Positions 19,501-33,500 of a stretch of 64,000 nucleotides of DNA are shown here, in pieces. The stretch lies in contig JAWDGP010006562.1 in assembly GCA_033675545.1 (NCBI GenBank), forward strand, positions 1,173,535 to 1,237,534, in the 5' to 3' direction. Each line of letters starts with the position of its first letter. The stretch's first letter is position 1. The translations under genes were made by a program, and so were the position numbers. The notes under the pieces were generated by a model. That model did no database searches and was not told the DNA's origin. It saw nothing but the letters and a program-made list of their open reading frames with translations. This DNA is from Elysia crispata (Eukaryota > Mollusca > Gastropoda > Plakobranchidae).

Positions 19501-22500
19501 CAATATCGTGTATTATACATTGACATTTGTATTACTGCAGCTATTATAGTTTAAATCGTCCAAGGCATTTGTGCTATTGAGTTGTTTTCTGTATTTTCAT
19601 TCATCTGAATAACATCCGACTCTCTATCTTAACATCCAGACAAAGGTTTCTTATTTCTTCTTCCAACATAAACACGTAAACTTTTTTTTCCACGGTGATA
19701 CATAATCTAAATCTAGGAACATTTTTGTCTCTACATCCAATGTTTTATGATTGATGCATAATGTAGTGACAAGGTTTTCAGTTAGCACTAGATTGACGTG
19801 ACGTACTCACAACTGTGACGGGCTAAAGTGTTACTGGGAACGGCAGATGTGCATTAAATCTGGTACAATGCTTTTCGCAAAAAGCAACAAAGAATGGACC
19901 TTTGAATTAGCAAGAAGGGCCTCACACAAAAATGCAAGCTATGAATGTTACCACTGAAAATAAGACATAAAAATTTAAAAGGATAGAAGAACAATTTAAA
20001 GGGAAGCACAATTGACACTTAACAATAACACTGATAGATGTCATTGTTCATGATGAAAGTATACACGCAGCTAACCTCAGGCAACTTGGCCGCACTCGAG
20101 TGAGTCAGCCAGCCAGACGGAACCTCAGTATGCATTTGGAACCAGAGTTTACTCCCTCTTGTGGTATTGAGTTCAAAATTCTTTAGAAAGGATAAAGAGT
20201 ATAGGTTGAACAGTACACATTATGTAAAGTATACTCGGATGAGTAAACCTTTTTGGATCTTCCGTTCAGTCATTGAAATGCAAAAAGCAGCACTGAACAT
20301 TTGGGATTATAATAATTTGATACATGTAGTGTTTTTAAGCTGTTAAACTCACTTTCTAGCGATACAATCAGTTTTTTGTGCAAAGTTTTAGATAAGTTTC
20401 TTCGTGTGTTTTCCTGGTGACTTGCATTAAAGAAATGAAAAACGTCAATATTACTTTTTGTTTTTATTCTTTCAAATCTTTTCCTATAATTTAAAATAAT
20501 TTCGAAATTTGTAATTTTAGCTTCCGAAATTTTGAGTTTTCCATTTAAAATTTACATAATTTTTTTTTTAAATTCTCTACGGGCAGATACTTTGGAAAAC
20601 TGAAAAATCTTGAACTCTCGAGAGATATTCCTATTATTACCTTTTGTGTAAGAATGTAACACTAAAAAAGGGGCCTGGGTGTAAATTTATCCTATGTGTC
20701 TTGATTAAGCTCTTAAGATCCAATCAAGAGATCGACGCGAAGGCAGTCAACTAGTGATCTCCAGATCTAGACCCTATACTAACTCTACAGGAATGGAAAT
20801 GACTAACAGTAACAAGCTAATTAGTAATTAGAATGTGGAGCTTCTTTGAGTAGAGTCCAAGATAGGCATCCAACAGCAGATTGTGAAGTGTGTTACGTGT
20901 TGACGTTGAAAAAGTCAAAGGAGTTTAAGATGCTGATGTTGAGGTGCGATGTGGAGAGCAGATTGTGGAAATTTCAGATGGCGTTTTCTTTACGCTCGAT
21001 TGTTTTTGGCAATAATGGGAGGGAACTGTCGGAATTTTAAAGAGCCAAATCTCCAGAATGTTCTTGTCTTTGTCAACCAATGGCTGGTTGATATTTGTGG
21101 CATTAGAAGGTCCTACTAGTTCCACTTTCGGTTCATCTGTTGGCTGTTCTTCCGGATTGACCTCATTAACCCAACTAGTCAGAGTTCTCAGTTCTCTCAC
21201 TCACACCAAAATGGGCGGCAAACATTTTCCTGTGCTCCTCTCCTTACTCTTAAGTGGCCGAATGTCAAATACTCATGTACTGTCACTCTGTTCAGATTAT
21301 GACTCACGTGCTGTCTTAGAACATTTTTCATTTTTTGGCATCAGGTCTGACAAAAGTGTTCCGTGTTCACATAATCTCATACTCCAGAATTGTGTAAAAA
21401 TTGCCTTCCTTGTTTCGCCATTGAAGTCACTGCAATGTCTGCTGGCAGATTTTTTTTAACGCAGTAAACGAATATATATCATTATTAGTTAAATAGGAGC
21501 TATAAGAAAATGTGAGTCCAAAAGGAAAAGATAGCTATGGAGCAAAATATTACAAAAAAGAAATACATGTACATTGTAATGCTTTATGACTGCAGGGCAA
21601 AAAAGAATTCACTTCAGTAATATGTTTTTAAATCTTGGAATTGGAAAATCTATAATGGAAAATGCTACTTTGATTTTTTTCCCTCCTCTATCTCCTCCTA
21701 AACAACTCAATGTACAGGGATGAAGATTAATGAATTTTAATGTCGAGATCAGTGTCCCATGCGTTACAAAAAAAAAAAAAAAAAAAAAAAAATTAACGGG
21801 AAGTTATGAATTTAGGCTAAAAATTGCATTTGAAGGTTCTTATATATTTATTTTAATTAATTTATTAATTTTTCTTGGCCAAATTTGTTATGATGAACCA
21901 AGTAATATTTAAAAGACTGTTCTCAGCAATTTTCAATTTTCAAAGCGGGTGGCATTTTTAAAACAAATTATTGTTATTTTATAAATGGTATGTAAAAAAA
22001 AATATATTATTTTACATTAGTGAAGTGAAAGACTGGAAAATGTTTTAAAAAATAAATGAAATTTCACCTCTTCCAGCTTGAAGACAAAAGCGTCATAGAA
22101 ACATCATCGCCTTTTTTCTGGTGCGAATGTAAACACCATTTCAATCTTCTATACTATTTAAAACATGTATCTAACTTAACGACCAGATCCACCAATTTTC
22201 AACAAGGCACATTCCACTCTTAATTTGGCTTGCATGAGTGGTACAATTTGTGACTAAATCTAGAATAATTACGCATGTATAAGCTTTAGCAATCCAGGGT
22301 AACCCAGGGCCTTGAATTGTTTTTCTCTGAAATATTGTTTGACCAGCTGAACGTTTTTATTTGTTTTAGGGGGCACTTTTTCACACCATCAGTTGGAGCA
22401 CTACATTTATCTGTAATCGGTCAATAGCACGACATTGTAAAGAATGTCTACAAGAAAACGTGAGAAGATTTCCAATGTCTCAAGGTTCCATATATTTTAA

Positions 22501-22523
22501 AACTGTACTATGGGTTGCTCTGG

Positions 22524-22591
<68 letters not shown>

Positions 22592-23376
22592 TCGGTGTAA
22601 AGTTTTCTTTTCTTTGGTGCACTTGTATGGCTCTGGAGGATGTAAGTCTGTTAGTCTTGTGAAGTTTGCATTTCTTCAATGTAGTTGTCTTCCCCACCTG
22701 TTCATTCGAACGGGCAATCATGCTTGTTGAAAATAATTATGAAAATGTGCCTGTCTCTCACATGCCCAAAAAACTAAAATACATGCTCTTTGCATAATGC
22801 AAAACCAATTCTTTTTAAATTATGTACCCATTTTTCTTTTTAACGCGCGAAGCGAAATTATTTGTGACTTCTAATACAACCGAGAGCAACTAGGCAATGT
22901 TGATTCTAAATTCTATCACATTGCCCTTGCTTCCCCCTTCCTCTACCCAAGCCTCACACCCACCGTGCATTCCCAATCCTGTCTTGACAAATGATTGGAG
23001 TGACCACTTCCTTTACAGTTCTCTTCGTACCATGTGGAATGCAGCTAATGGTTGTGCTGAATAAAAAGTAATGTGATTGGCTAAATTTTGCAATTTAGCA
23101 TTTGACCAAACCAGTCTAGTTACAGGTCACTCACACCCTCTTGGCTCTGTGAAATATAGAGGGGTTTATAAAATTGTAAAAAAAAATGAGCCCCCCCCTC
23201 CCTCTTCGCTCTTAATCGCCCCCCAGTATCCATCACTAAAATCCTCTCCTCTTTGAGTTTTTCTTATTTATTTATTGCATCATTACCCCTCTCACTCTTT
23301 TTCAACCCGTCTCCATTCTCTCTCCTCATCATTCTCTCCACCTTTTTCTATGTCTTTCTTTCTGTGTGTCTGTCTG

Positions 23377-23409
<33 letters not shown>

Positions 23410-23412
23410 GTC

Positions 23413-23505
<93 letters not shown>

Positions 23506-25051
23506 CTCCTACCACCCTTCCGTTCCCTTTACCCTCACCTGTTGCAAAGAGTGAGCATGCGATTTTTTGTTCCCAAGAGAGGTTGACGGAGGGAAAAGGG
23601 TTAGCAGCGAAGAAAGGCATAATAAAAAGAAAGAAAGGAAACGAGAGAGGCTAGAGAAAAAATGACAGGGAGAAATGGAGATAACGATAAAAATATATCG
23701 AATTGAGTATGGCTTTACCCAAACACGTTATTGGTGAGAAATGTTTAACTTTAATTGTATTTCCTCGTGTTATGCTACATGTATGATTTTCCGTAAAGCA
23801 GCACGCTAGCGTCTGACTCTCTCTGTTTTTTTTTTTTTTTTTTTGTTTTATAATTTCAGATGGGTCTGACATGCTCAAACAGAATGTCACCCTCGCCATA
23901 TGTGTTCTATCTGCACAAAATCATTTTCAACAAAGAAGTGCGATTCGCCATTCATGGATGTCTGAAATCGACGAACTAAAAAAGATGGGGTTAGTTTTCA
24001 TACACATAATATAATTTCCATATTGAACATTTCACGTTCCAAGCATTTTAGGATCGTTTTAATCCTAATCAAAGTATATTTTGTTGTTGTTAAAAATCAG
24101 TATTAACATATGAGACAGATTCTTAAGCCCTTTTCGCCCCATTTGGGACGAACAAGAGGATAGTATGCTGTCGGCGACAGAGTGAATGCCTTTCACTTTG
24201 GAAGGGTGTTATGTGAAACAATGGTCTCCCGAGAAATTGGGATAAGTATTTGAATGATAGACTCACAGGATTTGCACAATTGTATTCAAGAGCTTACAAT
24301 AGAATGATTTGCCTGCAGTCCTTGCATTGATTCATTACTTTGCACGTGAAGTGAAAAAAAAATTAATATCTTTTCTTTTTGTTCGAGTCAATCGAGTATT
24401 TTCAATCTTTATCTTCATCGTGTCCATGCAAGATGGACGAGGAAATACTTCAGTGGATGATGTTATATTGCTTGAGCAAATGAAGGCTGAACAGAAGACG
24501 ATACTTGGATCACAGACTTCACCAATGTCATAATATCGTGAATATCATCATTTTTTAACAATTCCTTTCAGATTAGGAAAAATGTCTGTTATATATTAGG
24601 AGAAGACATTCTACTTTTCAATTTGTTCTGGACAGTCGGACCGTATTTGGAAAAGAAAAGCAACAATTCCAGTAAACCAGTGTCACTGAGGAAAACTTTG
24701 ATCATCACAATGAAGTAAGCGGCACAACGAACAACTAGTGTTTTTTTTAAATATTGCTATGAGAAGACTACAACTCGGCCCAATCGTGAAATTTTCTAAA
24801 TCAACAAAAAAGGTAAAATACTAAAGGAGGAGTTAATCAAAATATGAATAAATTTGGAGATACAAAATTGCAACAGTTATTCAGTTATTAATTTCAAATA
24901 TTTCGAACTCAAAAGCGCAAATCTTAAAATTCATAGCAGGAAGTGATATTTATGATAGACTTTAACATTTTCAAACAGAAATTGTACAGTGCATGCATAC
25001 TTACCAATGATAGTGGTTATCGGACAATGTCTAGCGATTCTTTTCATTAAA

Positions 25052-25115
<64 letters not shown>

Positions 25116-27481
25116 GCATAAAGCAACACAAAAATTAGCAGCAATTTACTGTTATCGCTCTCGGCTAAACAAATACCTTTTGTATTCTTGTGCAGGTGGA
25201 TAGGTACTCGCCGAAACGAGGTTTTTGTTACAGGTGCCCAAAATTCAGGCATTAAATTTTTTGACAGGGACTTGCATTAAAAAAGGGGAGTAGACCTCGA
25301 TGTTTTCAGGCGATTGCCTGATTTCAGATTCGTAAAATGGGAAATTTTCCTTCTAGCTTATATCTAAGGGCTAAATAATGTACTCAAATTGGGTGTGAAT
25401 CAATTGCCGGATTATCACCGAGCCTGAATTTCGCCCAACTTAAGATTTGTGAATGCCTTCAGCCAAAGCCGACATTCCGGCAATGATTGCATGAATTTAA
25501 GTAGAAATACGAAAATGAATCGTGACAATGCCTTCCCGGCATAGTCCACGCGAGGCCAATATTCTTCTTTCTAATTATCTAGGTGTAGTTCCAGTTTCTA
25601 CAACGTTGAAATCTACATCTAGGCTTGTGAAGATAAATATAACATTGGTAGATAGGTAGATCTATCTAAATATAGATCTTAGACTGATTTCATGATGACT
25701 GAACAGTCCGATGACGAACGGTGAACCTTTTATTTAATTTACTGTTTTTAACAGGGAAGAGACTTTTCCGTAAATTAACGGAATTCAGTATATTTTGAAC
25801 AGTCATGATTATATGATCCTCTGTAAATCCTGACCTTAGGCCAAACGGAAACTTTTATGCGTAACAGCGCACGGTTGAAATTAGGCAAAATTTTACGAAA
25901 AAAGAAATATTGAAAATATAATTCCTCGACGAGTACAATATATTTCCTTCAACTTGTGTGAAAGTATAAAACTGGGCAATACAGTATATCGATATCGTGT
26001 ATTCTCCATTAGTATTTACGGAAAATAACAACATGAACAAAAGTTCTCGACGATTCAATCTTACCATCACCATGCTAAATGCATTATCCTACTAGCAAAA
26101 GAAAGTGGGTGCACCTCAAATCTGGCCGCAAAAGGCCAAATTGTACCGCAAAAGGCCAAATTGTAAACTCTTTTCAAGTTCAGAATCCGGGAGGTGTTTA
26201 TTACTCGTATTTGTAAAAAAAGATTTCTCGATGGTTTAGCGTTAAAATGAACAAATTATTGTGCAGTGCATCGGAATGATGCAATAACCTACCTAGTTAA
26301 AAAAAAAAGTAATTTTTTGGCCATGATCCACATCAGTTCTGTAGCGCTTGGCAAAAAAAGTGAGCCTAAAAACGAAATAATTGTCTCCCTGGGCCTATTT
26401 TTTTAAAGAAAGTATATATATATAATGTAATGTTATATAAATTCTAATGATTTAGCTCGGTACTAACATATTGAATGAAAGTGCTCAACAATAAGGAGCA
26501 GAATATAAATGATTATGAAATACCTGGACTATGGCCTTGCCATGACACATGTGCTTCGAGGCCTGCTGCTCTCCTCACGCGGTTTTGACGAAGTGATTAT
26601 ATTGCCGAACAGGAAACGTTATTATTTTAAACACACAGAAGGAGAAGATTTCCTTTCTTCTAATTAGCCTCGGTTTCTCCGTTAAGATTCTGAACTTTTC
26701 TTCCAAACAGAGGTAACAGACATTATTGTTTGGTGCATAAGGCTTCAGTTGTTTCACTATTTGACATTCTATGTTGCACTCAGCTTTCTTGTTCTTAAAG
26801 TTCCAAATATGTTCACTTAGATTTGTGTTTGATTTCTTATGTTCTAGTTTAATAAAAGTCGATTCATGTAAATTATATCTAGTTTTGAACTCGTTGTCTG
26901 TGAATCCAATGTAGGTTTCTGTAAGTTCCTATGTCGGTTACTGTTGCTTTGTAAACAACACTTTGGTCAAACACTTTCCCTCCAGCCTACAAGTTTCTTT
27001 TTGTCGACAGTTGCAGAGTTTATTATCACTCGTTGTTTCTTTGTTTCTTTGTTTCGATCAGAAGTTTGTTGTGGTTGGAATTTGTTCACCTGACATTTGG
27101 TAAACAGCTTTAACTTACTTTAACATTCTTTCTGTTGTTGTCAAATTTCCATTAATATGTTAATTATCTTGGTTTTCTAAATTAGCATCATACAAAAAAA
27201 TTAGTTTACAAGAAGGTTACATTTTGATTTTTGATTAACAATTATTTTTTTAATAGCAAAGAGGTTGTTGTGAAGTTTGTCATTGGACAAGAAAGCTGTC
27301 TCATCCATCCTGACAACAGACTGGATCCCTATGGTTGCAACAGGTGGGAGCCGAGCATACCAGGTATGTTTCTGTTGTTTTCTTTTCTTTTTTTTCATGT
27401 ACTGTTTATTAACCTTCATCATATCGCGAAGTTTACTATGCATCGCTTTTGTCTTTGGTCTTTTAAACACATACCCCCCCC

Positions 27482-27545
<64 letters not shown>

Positions 27546-30500
27546 AATAATTAAGAAATACCTTGAGTGTGGCCTTGCCATGACACTTGTGTTTCGAGCC
27601 ATTTTGCTCTCATAAGGGGCTTTGGCGAAGTGATTACATTCCCCAGCTGGAAATGCTTTTCGTGTACACTGAAACTAGTGAAAGATATGATTTCCTTAGC
27701 ATCGGTTTCTCCGTTCTTTCAAATATGCTCATTTAATGTTTAGTTTCATTTTTTTTTTTTTACCCGTGTGCCTTTTTTTTTTTTCTATTGTTTGACCCGA
27801 TTGATTAGTTGGTTATTGTATATTATATGTTAAGTTAATATCATTCTCTCCGGGGTTATGTTGGTGTTGTTTTTTTCCAACTGGTGAAGGTTATCTTTCA
27901 TGCCTTCTTTCATTCATCAGTGGGTTGTTAGTTGGGTTTATCTATCTATTGGGTTAGGGGTGTGGCGTCAGTCTCCTCTCCTTCAAGATTTGACTTGCCA
28001 CCGTGTAGTCAGTCGAGTTAGTGTTCTACTCTATTTCTATGACTACTGCCCTCTGCTCCAATGAGTCACGAGGGAAGCACTCCACACATTCCCAGCCCAG
28101 AATGGGCCGACCATGCCACCTTCCCTAACAAAAGTGTCTCCGCCCTATGGTGGCAAATTAGTGATGTTAGGTTAATTCTGTCGGCTATTCTAAGGCCGTG
28201 GAGGGTTACGTGGGGTGGGCCATTGGGTCTATTGGGTTGTTAGGTGTTAGTTCTATTCCTGATCTATTGGAGGTCTTTCTTTTCTAAAGATAACGGGTCT
28301 TCTATTGCTACCTGTTACCTATCGGGGGAATCATGGAACAAAAAGGCAACAATAAAATATCAAAAAGGCAATAATGACAATATGGAAATTTTTTTTTTTT
28401 TTTTTTTTTTTTTGACCATGAGGTGCATCACAACATCAAACATAATTAATAATCAAAACAAAAAGTAAAAATTTTTTAAAAAATTCCGGATTCCGATGGT
28501 AATTGGTTTTTTCTGACAAACCGTCTTTTTATTGGTGTTTTACAATTTTCACATACCAATCTTAACTTCACAAAACAATTGATACATAAAAAACGAGTGG
28601 GTAATGTTTTTCCGACAATCGTCGTTATTTTTATTTTTCTTATATAATTACATTTTTGAGTGGTTATTTTTTACTCCCAGTCTGCGCTCCACCTCTGCAT
28701 GTTGACTAGGCATATAGTCTTCAAGTTGGCTGGGGCAGTGTGGTATGCTATTATTTAGTGGAGTGAATCTTGTCATTCCTACCCCTAAAAAATACTCCAC
28801 TAATGGAAATTGTTTTTTGTCTTCTATTGCCTCTGTTAGGTGTTTTATTCTCATAGCCTCCGTTTTTATCTCTGGGTCCTGTATTCTAAGTCCTCCTTCT
28901 GTATAATCTAGTGCCAGTTCTCTTCTACCTATCCATCTAACTGTGCTCTTGAAGAGGAAGGGCATCACTATCTTCCCGTATTCCTTGTAGAAGTCGGGAG
29001 GAGGTTTAAAGATGTTTAGTTGGTATAAAATTTGTGGAAGAATTTTGGTGTTAATTATCCTGGCTCTTCCATATATTGTTGTATGTTTGTTTTTATATGA
29101 CTCTACCTGCTTCCTACATTTCTCCAAAAGGTCCTCCCATGATTTTTTTGTGGTTTGTTCCTTTTGGTTGGTGAAATGTAACCCATACATTTTCATCTCT
29201 CTTACTAATTTTATATTTAGTGGAGGTGGTGTTCCTTTCCGGTCCTGGGTCCATGGCGCAAGTCTTCTCTATGTTGATCTTACTCCCGCTTGCTTTTCCG
29301 AAATCCTGAAATTTTCCTATTATTTTTCCGATGGTTTTGTCTTCCGTTACCAGCATCATGGTGTCGTCCGCAAATGCCTTACTCTTCTGTTCCCCTCCTC
29401 CCGGTATTTCTATCCCTTTTATTTCCGGATCTTGCCTAATACTTTCTAGTAAGGGTTCTAAGATTAGTGCATAGAGTAGCGGAGACAGGCTACATCCTTG
29501 TCTTACCGATCTCGTTAGTGTGAAAGCTTCACTTACTTCCTGATTTACTATTACTTGGCTGCAGGGATTGTCGTATAGGATTCGAATCCATTCCCTGAAA
29601 TACTCACTCAAGTTACTTGCTTCCATTACTTTGTGTAGAAATGCGTGTGATACTCTATCAAAGGCTTTCTCCTGATCTAAACTTATTATCCTGGCTGGTG
29701 TTCCTTTGACCTTACAGTAAGTTATGATCTCCCTGATGTTGTGGAGATGGTTCTGTATCTTGCGCTTTTTTACTGCGCACTGTTGGTCCTTGTGTACCAG
29801 TTTATGCATTACTTTTCGCAGCCTTGATGTTAATATTTTACTTATCACTTTATAATCTGTATTCAGTAGTGATACTGGCCTATACTTGCTTACTTCCATC
29901 CTGTTCTTCTCATCCTTTGGAAGTAACGTTATGTAAGATAACTACATCTCTCCTGGTATTCCACCTCTTTCTATTGCCTGGTCTACTACTTTTTTAAGCA
30001 TGGGGGTTAGTTGCCCTTGAAACATTTGGTAAAACTCGCTGGTGAGTCCATCTGGTCCTGGGGATTTGTTTTTGTTTAGTTCTTTTATTGCTAATTCTAT
30101 TTCATTCTCGGTAAAGGGGTGTTCCATGTCCTCCCTGTCTCCTTCCTCTATCTTCCTTACATATCTTGCGTACTCTTCCTGCTTGTTCCTATTTGGCTGC
30201 CCTTCCTCTGTATAATGTTTAGTTTCATTTCTTATGTTCTACTTTGAAAGACTAACGTAGCGAAATATTGCCATACTCTAATCGACTTGAACTTCCCCAA
30301 AACCAACAAGTACTGCGCACCCATTATATTTAAGCTTTGCCCTGACGATAACCTGGATCCTGCGGTACCATTAAATGTATGAACTGAGGCTCCGAGCCGG
30401 GAGCTGCGGCGCCATTATTATTAATGGTTGACTGGCGGGCCTGTTTGAAACGTCATCATCTTCTAAACACCCTATCTCATATACTCTCTAGACTTTATAT

Positions 30501-33500
30501 CTTTTCTAAGAATATCAAACAATGAAAAGGTGACAATTTTTCCCTGTTTGAACTACATGAAGGCGATCGAGAGCCCCTGAGGTGTCAAGAACAAATTGCA
30601 ATTTAGACACGTCTGTCGCAACCATGTTACGAGATGGGTAGTTGATGTTACTGATTCATGGGAGACCGGCTTCCTTCGCATGTGGTTGTTATAAAGACTG
30701 AAGAGCAAATAAAAGAACTAGACAGCGGTGACTTTACCACATGGCCCTTACCGCATGGCCCTTCCCTTCCCCCTTATTCGTCCCCATCCCGTCCCCAATA
30801 CAGAGTCCTGACTTGGCATGACCACTGCCCCCTCGATACTTATTTTGTGTTCATTTTTATGGTGTTTTTGGCTACAATTCAACCATCAATTCAGATTAAA
30901 TTCAAGGACATAACCGGCTCTAACTGCACACCTAGAATCGTTTACTCCCCGGCCTTGTTGAGGAGCCTTCACCCCCCCCCCCCCCTCCCCCCCACCCCAC
31001 CCCACCCCACCATTGAATCGCAATGTTTGAATTGTGATGCACCAGACACACCTACTAGCACTGAGACAAAACGCCGAAAACGGGGCAAGAAAGGTGGCAT
31101 TCGGGCCTGCTACCGGCGTAGAGCCTTCAGACCGCCCCTCCTCGCCATTGTGACTGGTAATGGGAGATCACTAACAAAGTCGATGAGCTAAGCTCAAGCA
31201 CTCGTTACCTCAGTGAATACAAAGAGGCTGGAATAGTGTGCATCACTGCGACCTGGCTGTCTGATTCGTGTCCTGATTCTTGTGTCAACCTAGATGACTT
31301 CAGCGTGTTTCGCTCTGACCGCACTACTGACTCCGGAAATACAAGAGGCGGTGGTGTGTGTGCCTACATTAACAGCAAGTGGTGAAACAACAAAACATTC
31401 ACGTCACCGACAGAACCTGCACACCATTCATTGATTGAAGTCTTGTCTCTCAGTATTCGGCCTTATTATTTACCTAGGGAATTCCCGAAAATAAATTTAA
31501 ATGTAGTCTATATTCCTCCCCAGGCCAATGCCAGACAAGCAGAGGATCACATTACTAGCCTGGTCCATGACCAACTCAACATATCCCCTGATAGCATAGT
31601 ACTTATCGCTGGTGATTTTAATCATTGTACTCAAGGAGCATCTCTTCCAACCCTGCATCAGTATGTAACGTGCCCCACTAGAAACAACAAAACTTTGGAT
31701 GTCTGTTACGGAAATGTGAAAGATGGTTACAAAATTTCAGCTTTGCCCCCATTAGTGTACTCAGATCATTCTATGGTGCATTTGATCCCTAAGTATAAAA
31801 GCATTCTCAAGTCATGCAAGCCTGTCAAGAAAATAGTAACATCAAAGACACACCAGAAATACATTGAAGATCTCTGCGGCTGCTTTGAATGCACGGATTG
31901 GGGTGTTTTCCTCGAATCGTGCCATGATTTGACTGAACTAAATGATCACGTGACTGGTTATATAAAATTTTGTGAAGGACTCATATGTTCTGAAAAAATT
32001 ATCAAATGTTATCCAAACAACAAACCGTAGATTACGAAAGAGGTAAAGGACATCATTACGAGGAAAAGAGTTACTTTCAGTTCAGGTGATAAAGCTAAGT
32101 TAAAAAGTCCACAAAAAGAACTCAGAGACGGAATTAGAAAATGTAGAGAGAAATATAGAGAAAAGTTAGAAGCAAACTTAAGTAATAATAACTGTAAAGC
32201 TACTTGGGAGATCATGAAAGCAATGGCCGAATAAGAAAAAAAAACGACTTGTCTATTGATGAAGATATTTACGGCTATGCTAAAAAATTGAATGCCTTTT
32301 ATGCCTGGTTTGATAATCATGATTTTCGAGAAGAGACAAGAAAAGAGGTGGAAAAGATAATGGTAGGATCGGGATCTTACAATGAGTATGTTGTAAGTGA
32401 GAACGATGTTGCGTGTGTCTTCAGAAGTGTGAATGTAATGAAATGTTTTGGTCCCGATGGTTTGAAAGGTTGGATATTTAAGCATTGTGCTCTTCAGCTC
32501 AGCTCTATTTATGCATTTATATTTAATTGGTCTATACGTGAACATCTAGTGCCACCTATATAGAAAACATCTGAATTAATACCAGTGCCAAAGAAATCTG
32601 CTGTTAAAGAATTAAACGACCTCAGACCTGTTGCACTAACATCTATTGTTACTAAATGTTTAGAAAAGCTGATTGCCAGGGAAATTAAGAAATGTTTCTC
32701 TGTTCTACAAGATCCTATGCAGTTTGCATACCGAGAAAATAGGAATTTTGAAGATGCAATTCTAGTATTTCTGCAAAATGTATACAAACATCTTGATACG
32801 CCTGAAAACTATTGCAGGATATTATTTGTCGATTTCTCCTCAGCTTTTAACACCATCCAACCACACCTTTTGATCTCTAAACTATATAAGCTTGATTTAA
32901 ACCCATACCTTACTGCTTGGATTGTTAACTTTTTGACGGCAAGACCTCAATATGTCAAGTTGAATGACAATAAGAAAGGAAATTGTTCAGACAGTTTTTT
33001 CAAATATAGTTACTACCAACACTGGTGCTCCCTAAGGAGCTGTGCTGTCACCTTCATTATTTACAGCATACACAAACGACTGTACAACTGTCAACAACGC
33101 TACTACCGGTACTTATATATTGAAGTTCGCCGATGATACATGTATTCAAGGTCTGATATTTGAGGATGAAACCAATTACAGAGAAACTATACATTGGTTT
33201 GTCAAGTGGTGTGAAGATCATTTTCTTCTCCTAAATGTGAAGAAAACAAAAGAAATGATTATTGATTTTAGAAGAAATAAAAATCCACTTACACCTGTTC
33301 TAATTAACAACGAAGAAGTTGAGCGTGTAGAAAGTTACAAATACCTTGGAGTCACCTTAGACAATGTTTTAAATTGGAACTCCCATATTATGACCCTTTT
33401 GAAGAAGCTAAAAACTCGATTATACTTTTTACGAACACTTCATTCTTTTCATGTTGACAAAACGCTTCTATGTACTTTCTACAAAGCAGTAGTTGAGAGT

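Larger units (their letters stand above)
16599..23859 (+). other. B3GALNT2 intron 1
   Basis: 7.3 kb of AT-rich intron. It holds a degenerate minisatellite (17745-18020), one copy of dispersed repeat B (19285-19600), TA and CT microsatellites, and short frames at 20846-21459 on both strands that I could not identify. Confidence 0.6.
23990..27256 (+). other. B3GALNT2 intron 2
   Basis: Holds a TA microsatellite, dispersed repeat B copy 2, a 22-bp tandem duplication at about 26123-26165 and the first Penelope-like relic. Confidence 0.6.

Noticed and set aside
20846-21459. Overlapping frames on both strands (133 aa plus, 91 aa minus)
   Set aside because: The minus-strand frame has protein-like phrases (VPSHYCQK, VELVGPSNATN) faintly recalling a transposon protein, but it begins with GTG, is short, and no second motif could be confirmed.
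24309-24533. 74-aa frame as an extra B3GALNT2 exon
   Set aside because: Exons 2 and 3 join in perfect phase without it, and it ends in a stop before any donor.
28061-28468. Two plus-strand frames of 60-74 aa
   Set aside because: They lie antisense in the 3' non-coding part of the LINE at 27752-30212.
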